From an uncultured Eubacteriales bacterium (lineage in GTDB: Bacteria; Bacillota; Clostridia; Oscillospirales; Acutalibacteraceae), in NCBI GenBank assembly GCA_900320235.1, contig ONRO01000223.1, positions 1 through 7,926 on the forward strand: 7,926 bases of DNA. The letters run 5' to 3'. The stretch's first letter is position 1; the number at the start of each line of letters is the position of its first letter. Shown here one piece after another: positions 1-5,211 of this stretch. The notes below the pieces were generated by a model. That model saw only the letters and a list, made by a program, of their open reading frames with translations, had not been told where the DNA came from and searched no databases. A program made the position numbers and the translations under genes.

Positions 1-1877
1 CCGAATTCCTCATCAAACATTTCCTCATCTTCTGCGTCGGAGTTTTCATTGACCTCTGAGTCAGTGTTTTCTTCGATGACAGCTCTTTCACCAAGCTTGA
101 CCCAAAGATTCATATATTCAGGGTTGTCTGTGACATGAACCTCAAGAAGGCTTTGGGTCATATCCAGACTGATACCGCCGTTGAACATGATGTCGATCTG
201 ATCTTTCGACTTTTTGCTCAGGTCATAGTTTGCAACAAGTATTTCAGTGTGCATGAGCGGAGTGTTTTTCACTTCTTCTGTGGAGTATATCTTTGCTCCG
301 TCAGGCAGCACAAGCACACCCTTGTTCATTGCTGCAAAGGAAGGATTCATCGGGCTGACAATAACACTGTTCATTGCCGGTTTATATGTCGTGCCGAAAA
401 GGTCAAATTTGTATCCCTGTGAAAGCTTGCGGTTCATTATGTTTTTGTAGCCTTCCATATTGCTCATGTATGCATATTCGTTCTTTTTAAGAGAAAGCTC
501 GGGAAGGTGATAGAGATCTTTGAGCTTGTTGTATTCGCTCTGAAAAATAATGTATTCAAGCGGTGAGGAAAAATATGATTCGTAATTATTGTATTCGTCA
601 CTGTAACCCATATCTGTCAGTTCAAGCTGTTTGTTGTTTTTCAGCTCATTGAAATCTGATTCATCGAAAAGAAGCTTAAAGGGTACATCGGGGCTGAAGT
701 GTACAGAAAACTCGCTGTATTCGGACAACAGACTCATATCAAAGCCGACAGCTTTCATTTCTTCATAGATAGAGCCAACATTTTTGCCGGAGTTCTCTAT
801 CTTGTCAGCCTCGATAGTATAATTACGTGTGATAAACATATCTACCGGATAATTCTGTTTTATCTGTGTGCGCCATGCGTTTGTTATAGAAAATGCACCT
901 GAGATCGTGCTGAGTGTTATTGTAAGTATAAGTGTGGTAACAGTCATTGACAGAACTGTGGAATGAAATTTGCTGCCGAGCTGCTTTATTACAAAAACAT
1001 TAAGCCCTGTCATACGGAATTTTTTGCTGAGATTGAGAAGACTGACCAGGAATCCGGAAATTGAAACAATGATAAGGAGGGAACCTATTACGATCAGCGG
1101 AAGGATCACTGCGATATGACCGAGCAGAGCTTCCGGAGAAGACATAAGCGTATTGTGGTTCAATCCTGTGTAAATGTATCCTCCGATAACTACAACCAGA
1201 CCGATAATGAAGCCGATGAATGAAAGTGTGGGGTGACGGACATCATCAGTACGAGCACGCTTGCTGGCATTGAGCAGGCGGACAAGTCTTTTTTCTGAAA
1301 CTGTCACAAGGTTTACGAGAAGTGTGAAAACAAAAACGATGCCGAAATAAATGCAGGTCTTGACCATTGCATCAAAGGAAAATACAAAGGTTGCACTTGC
1401 TGATTCCATATCGAAAAGCTGTACAACGAATACGCTCATCAGCTGGGAGAAAAGAACACCGATTATGATACCTGCTGCAAGTGAGAAAAGTCCGACGATC
1501 AGAGTTTCAAGAAGAAGAATTCCTGTGATGGTCATTCTGCTCATGCCGAGAGTAAGATAGATACCGAATTCTTTTTTACGTCTGCGAATCATAAAGGTGT
1601 TTGCATAAACCACAAGGAATCCGAGAATTGCTGCTACGAATATCGAAACATAGCCGAGCATTGATTCAAGAGCTGCAAAAATACTTTTTGTAGTTGTTCC
1701 TGTGGTTGCGGATGCTGCTGTTTCAGAAGAAAGCTTATAGAAATTTTCGAGAACACTCTGTGAACCGAGTGTATTGAACATATAGAAAATTGCGATACCG
1801 AAAACAAGCGTCAGGAAATAAATAGAATAATCCCTGATCGAACGGCGCATATTTCTTAAAGCAAGCTTAGATAACAT
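1..1877 (-). CDS. BceB-like FtsX-family ABC transporter permease, C-terminus beyond window
   Basis: This is the membrane subunit of a peptide-antibiotic-type ABC transporter. The frame is open from the ATG at 1877 to the window edge, giving 625 codons, and the C-terminus is missing. Hydrophobic segments lie near residues 18-36, 73-97, 115-145, 170-190, 219-240, 252-280 and 305-328. A hydrophilic domain from about residue 335 still continues at 625. Seven helices, then a large ectodomain, then (expected off-window) three more helices is the BceB/VraG layout. In that family the ectodomain serves target or peptide sensing, and the transporter signals to a partner histidine kinase. A basic RRRKKEFG stretch follows helix 2, in an FtsX-like region. 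The start overlaps the ATPase gene by 11 bases and has a very strong Shine-Dalgarno, so the two are co-translated. Two oddities stand out: the ectodomain (at least 290 residues) is longer than the roughly 200 usual for BceB, and residues about 600-625 are strongly acidic. The substrate is inferred only from the family. Confidence 0.88.
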   Translation of the reverse strand, partial: MLSKLALRNMRRSIRDYSIYFLTLVFGIAIFYMFNTLGSQSVLENFYKLSSETAASATTGTTTKSIFAALESMLGYVSIFVAAILGFLVVYANTFMIRRRKKEFGIYLTLGMSRMTITGILLLETLIVGLFSLAAGIIIGVLFSQLMSVFVVQLFDMESASATFVFSFDAMVKTCIYFGIVFVFTLLVNLVTVSEKRLVRLLNASKRARTDDVRHPTLSFIGFIIGLVVVIGGYIYTGLNHNTLMSSPEALLGHIAVILPLIVIGSLLIIVSISGFLVSLLNLSKKFRMTGLNVFVIKQLGSKFHSTVLSMTVTTLILTITLSTISGAFSITNAWRTQIKQNYPVDMFITRNYTIEADKIENSGKNVGSIYEEMKAVGFDMSLLSEYSEFSVHFSPDVPFKLLFDESDFNELKNNKQLELTDMGYSDEYNNYESYFSSPLEYIIFQSEYNKLKDLYHLPELSLKKNEYAYMSNMEGYKNIMNRKLSQGYKFDLFGTTYKPAMNSVIVSPMNPSFAAMNKGVLVLPDGAKIYSTEEVKNTPLMHTEILVANYDLSKKSKDQIDIMFNGGISLDMTQSLLEVHVTDNPEYMNLWVKLGERAVIEENTDSEVNENSDAEDEEMFDEEF

Positions 1878-2634
1878 CGCTTGATTCACCTCCGAGAACT
1901 GTCTGAACATCAATGATCTTTTCAAAGAAGTGTTTGCGGTCGTCATTTCCTCTTACGATCTCATTGAAAATCTTGCCGTCCTTGATGAAGAGAATACGCT
2001 GAGTGTATGAGGCAGTAAATGCATCATGTGTTACCATAAGTATTGTTGCTCCGAGGTCTGTGTGGAGCTGACCGAGGGCAGACATAAGCTGTCTTGCTGA
2101 TTTGCTGTCGAGTGCACCGGTGGGTTCGTCGGCGAGGATAAGCTCAGGCTGGGTTACAATAGCACGGGCGCAGGCTGTGCGCTGTTTTTCTCCGCCTGAC
2201 ATCTGATAAGGATATTTGTCAAGAACATGGGTGATACCGAGCTTATCAGCCATCTCACGAACAAGAGTGTCAATTTTATCCGGGGCGGTTTTGCGGATAG
2301 TAAGAGCAAGAGCGATGTTTTCATAAGCTGTCAGGGTGTCGAGGAGATTGAAATCCTGAAAAACAAAGCCAAGCTTTTCACGACGGAACTTGTTGATATT
2401 ATCGCCTTTAAGTGTTGTAATATCAGTACTGCCAATAATTATTTTTCCGGCAGATACTCTGTCAATGGTTGATATACAGTTAAGAAGAGTTGTTTTACCA
2501 GAACCGCTGGCACCCATTATGCCGACAAATTCACCTTTTTCAATCGTAAGTGACATTTTGTCGATTGCCTTTGTGAGATTAGATTTATTACCGTAGTATT
2601 TTTCAACTTCCTGAACCTCGAGAATAGCAGCCAT
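1867..2634 (-). CDS. BceA-like ABC transporter ATP-binding protein
   Basis: This 255-residue cytoplasmic ATPase powers the FtsX-like permease encoded immediately downstream. The motifs seen are Walker A GASGSGKT (41-48), a Q-loop glutamine at 93 in VFQDFNLLDT, the ABC signature SGGEK (146-150), Walker B LILADE (165-170), the D-loop ALDS (174-177) and the H-loop histidine at 203 (MVTHD). The order and sequence fit the MacB/LolD/BceA branch that pairs with FtsX-like permeases. The first 220 residues make a complete nucleotide-binding domain. The last 35 form a short charged tail, as in BceA-type proteins. The ATG at 2634 is supported by AAAGGAG (2644-2650) nine bases upstream. A BceR-like operator and an extended -10 box lie upstream, so induction by a two-component system is inferred. 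BceA type is favoured over LolD or MacB because of the permease topology and the operator. The physiological substrate is unknown. Confidence 0.93.
   Translation of the reverse strand: MAAILEVQEVEKYYGNKSNLTKAIDKMSLTIEKGEFVGIMGASGSGKTTLLNCISTIDRVSAGKIIIGSTDITTLKGDNINKFRREKLGFVFQDFNLLDTLTAYENIALALTIRKTAPDKIDTLVREMADKLGITHVLDKYPYQMSGGEKQRTACARAIVTQPELILADEPTGALDSKSARQLMSALGQLHTDLGATILMVTHDAFTASYTQRILFIKDGKIFNEIVRGNDDRKHFFEKIIDVQTVLGGESSDVI
1886..1893 (-). promoter_or_regulatory. Ribosome binding site of the permease gene, inside the ATPase gene
   Basis: On the minus strand this reads GGAGGTGA, eight bases before the permease ATG at 1877. It is a near-perfect anti-Shine-Dalgarno match lying within the last codons of the ATPase. 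It fixes the permease start and implies independent ribosome loading on top of coupling through the 11-base gene overlap. Confidence 0.85.
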
Positions 2635-2667
2635 TGTTATCTGCTCCTTTCAAAATCTTAAAATTCA

Positions 2668-2713
2668 GCTGCGGCAAATCACCTGAATGGGGGTTGCGGA
2701 TCCTTGCCGCAGC
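2668..2713 (-). promoter_or_regulatory. Hairpin in the leader of the ABC transporter operon
   Basis: A perfect 10-bp inverted repeat, GCTGCGGCAA (2668-2677) and TTGCCGCAGC (2704-2713), encloses a 26-base loop. It lies in the predicted 5' untranslated region of the transporter mRNA, about 10 bases after the inferred transcription start and ending about 18 bases before the Shine-Dalgarno. No U-tract follows, so it is not a standard intrinsic terminator. A role in mRNA stability or post-transcriptional control is possible but unproven. Confidence 0.5.
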
Positions 2714-2729
2714 ATCCTTTATTGACTTA

Positions 2730-2738
2730 ATTATACCA
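2730..2738 (-). promoter_or_regulatory. Extended -10 promoter of the ABC transporter operon
   Basis: The minus strand reads TGGTATAAT: a consensus TATAAT with the TGN extension of an extended -10 box. The 16-18 base positions upstream carry no recognisable TTGACA. A perfect -10 with a poor -35, below a response-regulator-like operator, is the usual pattern of an activator-dependent promoter. The start site would be near 2723, giving a leader of about 90 bases. Confidence 0.65.
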
Positions 2739-2769
2739 GATACGACTTTATGAGTACCATAGCATAACA

Positions 2770-2798
2770 TTACAATAACCTTACATTTTTGTAAGGTT
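2770..2798 (-). promoter_or_regulatory. Putative BceR-type response regulator operator
   Basis: AACCTTACA (2777-2785), TTTT, then TGTAAGGTT (2790-2798) form a perfect inverted repeat with 9-bp arms. Its core, TTACA-N4-TGTAA, matches the TNACA-N4-TGTAA consensus known for BceR-like regulators of bacitracin-type transporter promoters. A further TTACA at 2770-2774 lies exactly 11 bases from the TTACA of the main site, on the promoter-proximal side, and could be a second half-site. The main repeat is centred about 55 bases upstream of the -10 box, roughly -65 from the inferred start. It controls a BceAB-like operon, so site and target agree. Binding itself is inferred. Confidence 0.7.
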
Positions 2799-2810
2799 GA
2801 AAAGAAAAAA

Positions 2811-2999
2811 GTTTAGGTCCAGCCTTTTTAAAGGGTGGCGGGGGGTCCAGTGGGGGCAGAGCCCCCCGGTCGCCGACCGCAGTCGGCGAAATCCCCCTCC
2901 GTAGTCGGCAGCGGCATGCGAAATCCTTCTCCGTAGTCGGCAGCGGCATGCGAAATCCTCCTCCGTAGTCGGCAGCGGTTGGCAAATCCTTCTGAAGGA
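2811..2999. repeat. G+C-rich intergenic repetitive element with small hairpins
   Basis: This block is far richer in G+C than its AT-rich flanks. From left to right it has an imperfect hairpin CCAGCCTTT/AAAGGGTGG (2819-2838, one mismatch), a hairpin GGGGGC-AGA-GCCCCC (2852-2866), a hairpin CGCCGAC-CGCA-GTCGGCG (2871-2888), then tandem repeats (2899-2993), and it ends in TCCTTC-T-GAAGGA (2987-2999). It sits between two divergent promoters and accounts for most of a 487-base gene-free stretch. No transposase or convincing coding sequence lies in it. It resembles multicopy intergenic elements I associate with Ruminococcus genomes; that is recall, not a search. The edges are approximate. Confidence 0.65.
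2899..2993. repeat. Three tandem copies of a 31-32 base unit
   Basis: Copies occupy 2899-2930, 2931-2962 and 2963-2993. Each begins CCGTAGTCGGCAGCGG and ends AAATCCT followed by YCT. The first two are 32 bases and differ at a single base near the end. The third is 31 bases and diverges in the middle (TTGG in place of CATGCG). A degenerate partial copy (GCAGTCGGCGAAATCCCCCT, ending at 2898) precedes them inside the adjacent hairpin. There are no unique spacers, so this is not a CRISPR array. Confidence 0.85.
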
Positions 3000-3080
3000 G
3001 CTGCAATGAATAATCTTTTAAAAAGGAAGGCAAAATTATGTAAAAACCTATAAAATGGTATAGTATTTTGCTTTTCTTTG

Positions 3081-3089
3081 TGCTATAAT
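3081..3089 (+). promoter_or_regulatory. Extended -10 promoter of ppa
   Basis: TGCTATAAT is a consensus -10 with the TGN extension. The -35 position (about 3061-3066) is not a good TTGACA match, so recognition probably relies on the extended -10. The start would be near 3096, about 25 bases before the ppa ATG, giving a short leader that contains the Shine-Dalgarno AAGGAG (3108-3113). Confidence 0.65.
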
Positions 3090-3121
3090 GATATTATTAT
3101 ATTTATTAAGGAGCTGTTTTT

Positions 3122-3658
3122 ATGCAAAATATATGGCATGATATGGATTCTTCAAGAATAAACCCTGAGGATTTTATGTGCGTTATCGAGATCCCGAAGG
3201 GCAGCAAGGCAAAGTATGAGCTTGACAAGCAAAGCGGTCTGTTGAAGCTTGACAGAATTCTTTATACATCGACACACTATCCGGCAAACTATGGATTCAT
3301 TCCCCGTACATATGCTGATGACCTTGATCCGCTGGATGTACTTGTTCTTTGCTCAGAAGTTATCTATCCTCTGACACTTGTACAGTGCTACCCTATCGGA
3401 TACATTACAATGCTTGATAACGGCAGAAATGACTATAAGGTAATCGCAATTCCGCTGAATGATCCGACCTATAATTCCTATACCGATATCCATGAGCTGC
3501 CGAAACATATTTTTGATGAAATGATTCATTTCTTCTCTGTATACAAGGCCCTTGAAAACAAGGAAACCGTTGTTGATGAAGTAAGAGGCAGAGATGAGGC
3601 TGTCGAAATAATAAAGGAAGCAATCGATAACTATAAGGAGAAATTCGGCAATATCTGA
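3122..3658 (+). CDS. ppa: Inorganic pyrophosphatase, family I (EC 3.6.1.1)
   Basis: This 178-residue soluble cytoplasmic enzyme hydrolyses pyrophosphate to two phosphates, pulling forward nucleic acid, protein and nucleotide-sugar synthesis. It aligns by eye with E. coli Ppa. The active-site residues are E23, K31, E33, R45, Y57, D67, D69 and D72 (in DLDPLDV), D99, D104 and K106 (in LDNGRNDYK), and Y141-K142 (HFFSVYK). All metal- and phosphate-binding positions are therefore present, and the length fits the family. One small difference is Leu68 in the signature, where the E. coli-type sequence has Gly (DGDP). Family II enzymes have an unrelated fold and are excluded. AAGGAG (3108-3113) lies eight bases before the ATG. 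A membrane protein gene of unknown function follows 20 bases downstream, and a hairpin overlaps the ppa stop codon. Confidence 0.96.
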   Translation: MQNIWHDMDSSRINPEDFMCVIEIPKGSKAKYELDKQSGLLKLDRILYTSTHYPANYGFIPRTYADDLDPLDVLVLCSEVIYPLTLVQCYPIGYITMLDNGRNDYKVIAIPLNDPTYNSYTDIHELPKHIFDEMIHFFSVYKALENKETVVDEVRGRDEAVEIIKEAIDNYKEKFGNI

Positions 3659-3666
3659 TATTGCCG
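3646..3666 (+). other. Intercistronic hairpin across the ppa stop codon
   Basis: CGGCAATATC (3646-3655) and GATATTGCCG (3657-3666) are perfect inverted arms around one base, T3656, which is the first base of the ppa TGA stop. Physically the innermost pairs must open to form a loop. The hairpin ends two bases before the Shine-Dalgarno AAGGA (3668-3672) of the next gene. No U-tract follows, so it is more likely an mRNA-stabilising or translation-modulating structure than a terminator. Confidence 0.5.
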
Positions 3667-3678
3667 GAAGGATAAGAT

Positions 3679-4722
3679 ATGAAAAAAGAACAAAAGGGAA
3701 ATGAAAAGAATTCAGCAGAAAAAAAACTGCCGGATATGAACGATAAGCCGGTTAAAAAACCGAAGCCCAAAAGAAAAAAACGCAAGAAGCTTCTGAAGAC
3801 TCCATCACATATTCTCAGACTCTGTATGGTATGGATGTATGTTATACTGATCTTCATGCTGTCGTTCTCATATGTTACTATGACACTCTATATCAAGGAT
3901 GATATGAGTATCGGAAACGATCTTTCCAATGCTGATCTTCATTATGCAACACAAAAAGAGATCGATTCTGCGACTCAGGAGCTTGAAAAGGCTCTCGGTG
4001 CTCTGCAGAAAAGCGGAGAAAAATCAGTGGAGTATGAATCTGCATTAGCAATCTCATCAGCTGACTTTCAATGGAAATATCATATTGCATCTGATGTTGA
4101 CGCAAAAAAGCTTCTTGAGCTTATCGGAAAATCAAGAGAGCTTGACAGGGTTGCATATACCGAAAATACAGTAAAAGCAGTAAATGATGCAACGCTTAAA
4201 GCTCAGCATACGCTCTGCGCAACAGTTACAATTTCACAGTCTGCGTTGCAGATAGTTCTGGGCGGTGTTGTTAATGATACTCCAACTGATGCGGTTTCTG
4301 ATATAATAGTGTCGGGAATAATTATGTATGCTCTTGTACTTCTGCCAGTAATAGGCTTCTTCTTTGCAAGCTTCGATAAAAAGCGGCATCTGAAAAATGT
4401 TTATACAATAATTTGCTGCATAGCCTGCCTGTTTATGATTTTCTTTGCAATATATCCGAGTATAGGAATCGGAGCGGTTATTTCTGTAATACTTTATATC
4501 ATTCTTTTCTTTATGTCTGCCGGAAGTATTTATGCAATCCAGCAGGAAAGATATATTGTAAAGCATCCTGAGCTTGAGGCTGAGTTTACAGAAAAACATC
4601 CTTATTTTGTAAAAGCACTGATAAATTATAAATCCGTGACACTGACTGAGAATATCAGACAGCAGGAGGAAGAAGAAAAAGAGAAAAAACTGCGTGAAAC
4701 CAAAAAGAAGAAAAAGAAATGA
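3679..4722 (+). CDS. Unrecognised four-helix membrane protein with basic N-terminus and lysine-rich C-terminus
   Basis: I do not recognise a family for this 347-residue protein. Residues 1-40 are strongly basic (KRKKRKK near 31-37), a cytoplasmic anchor by the positive-inside rule. Helix 1 spans about 47-71. A mostly polar segment of about 135 residues (72-207) then probably faces outside, with a heptad-like charged stretch at 90-112 that may be a short coiled coil. Helices 2-4 lie near 208-231, 240-259 and 262-285, with a basic KKRHLKN cytoplasmic loop between 2 and 3. The tail (286-347) is charged and ends in a glutamate/lysine run and seven lysines. No catalytic motif is evident. AAGGA (3668-3672) lies six bases before the ATG, and the 20-base gap to ppa implies one transcript. 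No good terminator separates it from the thioredoxin gene. The protein is clearly real; its function cannot be inferred. Confidence 0.85.
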   Translation: MKKEQKGNEKNSAEKKLPDMNDKPVKKPKPKRKKRKKLLKTPSHILRLCMVWMYVILIFMLSFSYVTMTLYIKDDMSIGNDLSNADLHYATQKEIDSATQELEKALGALQKSGEKSVEYESALAISSADFQWKYHIASDVDAKKLLELIGKSRELDRVAYTENTVKAVNDATLKAQHTLCATVTISQSALQIVLGGVVNDTPTDAVSDIIVSGIIMYALVLLPVIGFFFASFDKKRHLKNVYTIICCIACLFMIFFAIYPSIGIGAVISVILYIILFFMSAGSIYAIQQERYIVKHPELEAEFTEKHPYFVKALINYKSVTLTENIRQQEEEEKEKKLRETKKKKKK

Positions 4723-4764
4723 TATTTCGGTGATAAGGTCACTGAATTGTCATGCTTAAACGGG

Positions 4765-4770
4765 TATAAT
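4765..4770 (+). promoter_or_regulatory. Probable -10 box of the thioredoxin gene
   Basis: This is a consensus TATAAT 58 bases before the thioredoxin ATG. TTGTCA at 4747-4752 resembles a -35 but is only 12 bases away, too close for normal spacing, and 16-18 bases upstream there is no good match. The promoter is plausible on the -10 alone. Readthrough from the ppa transcript is also possible because no strong terminator lies between. Confidence 0.45.
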
Positions 4771-4815
4771 AACATCATAAGATGACTTGAAAACAGTTGT
4801 CAAATATTTCAGAAC

Positions 4816-4820
4816 AGGAG
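4816..4820 (+). promoter_or_regulatory. Ribosome binding site deciding the thioredoxin start
   Basis: AGGAG lies eight bases before the ATG at 4829. An in-frame TTG at 4787 would add 14 residues but lacks such a site and would extend beyond the usual thioredoxin N-terminus, so 4829 is preferred. Confidence 0.8.
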
Positions 4821-4828
4821 AGATAGAT

Positions 4829-5137
4829 ATGACAATAGAAATTACAGCTGAAAACTTTGCACAAGAGGTGCTTAACTCCGATAAGCCCGTTCTTATTGAT
4901 TTCTGGGCAGCATGGTGCGGACCGTGCCGTATGCTTTCACCGGTTGTTGACGAGGTTGCAGATGAAAACCCCGGGATAAAGGTCGGTAAGGTAAATGTTG
5001 ATGAGCAGGGAGAACTTGCAATGAAATTCGGTATTTCAAGTATTCCGACTCTTATGCTGTTCAAAGACGGCAAAAATGTTGACAGCTCAATAGGTGTTGT
5101 TCAGAAGAGTGCAATAGAAAAAATGATAAACGTATGA
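4829..5137 (+). CDS. trxA: Thioredoxin
   Basis: This 102-residue cytoplasmic dithiol-disulfide oxidoreductase reduces protein disulfides and in turn is normally reduced by thioredoxin reductase. The classical active site WCGPC is at residues 29-33. The buried Asp24 (LIDFW), Lys54 (VGKVNVD) and cis-proline Pro73 (SIPT) are all in place, and Gly89 near the end matches the conserved late glycine. The length is slightly below the roughly 108 residues of E. coli TrxA and normal for the family. There is no signal peptide or membrane anchor, so it acts in the cytoplasm. No thioredoxin reductase gene is in the window. The start at 4829 is chosen from the Shine-Dalgarno and the family N-terminus. A strong hairpin terminator begins four bases after the stop codon. 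Confidence 0.95.
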   Translation: MTIEITAENFAQEVLNSDKPVLIDFWAAWCGPCRMLSPVVDEVADENPGIKVGKVNVDEQGELAMKFGISSIPTLMLFKDGKNVDSSIGVVQKSAIEKMINV

Positions 5138-5141
5138 TAAA

Positions 5142-5173
5142 AACAGCCTCACGGTTTAAAACGTGAGGCTGTT
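5142..5173. terminator. Bidirectional intrinsic terminator between trxA and the exonuclease gene
   Basis: AACAGCCTCACG (5142-5153) and CGTGAGGCTGTT (5162-5173) form a perfect 12-bp stem with an 8-base loop. On the minus strand the stem runs into TTTTTAT, a good U-tract for the typA-exonuclease transcript. On the plus strand the tail is AGTTTATT, weaker but usable for trxA. The convergent arrangement of the genes supports a shared terminator. Confidence 0.85.
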
Positions 5174-5211
5174 AGTTTATTATGTAAAGCTTACTAAGCT
5201 GTATTTATATT

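Noticed and set aside
135..450. Plus-strand open frames opposite the permease gene
   Set aside because: They are shadows of the long minus-strand permease frame, which has convincing membrane segments, a strong Shine-Dalgarno and partner-gene context.
2852..2888. The two G+C-rich hairpins as intrinsic terminators
   Set aside because: Neither stem is followed by a T-run on either strand, and they lie between divergent promoters where no gene ends.
2899..2993. Tandem repeats as a CRISPR array
   Set aside because: The units are directly adjacent with no unique spacers, and no cas genes are present.
2770..3033. An 87-codon open frame on the minus strand across the G+C-rich repeat
   Set aside because: Its sequence is dictated by the tandem repeats and hairpins and covers the operator. 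It is proline/arginine-rich low complexity and I see no sign of a folded protein. Similar frames from such repeats are commonly mis-annotated.
3405..3857. A 150-codon minus-strand frame across the ppa-membrane protein junction
   Set aside because: It lies opposite two well-supported genes, and its composition looks like antisense coding sequence.
4723..4764. A terminator after the unknown membrane protein gene
   Set aside because: Only a weak GGTGA/TCACT pairing with no U-tract is present, so transcription may read through to trxA.
4787..4828. An upstream TTG start extending thioredoxin by 14 residues
   Set aside because: There is no suitable ribosome site before it, and the family N-terminus fits the ATG at 4829 preceded by AGGAG.
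5188..5200. The small palindrome AGCTTA-C-TAAGCT beyond the exonuclease stop codon
   Set aside because: A 6-bp stem with a one-base centre is weak and AT-rich. A far stronger terminator lies next to it, so this is probably chance.
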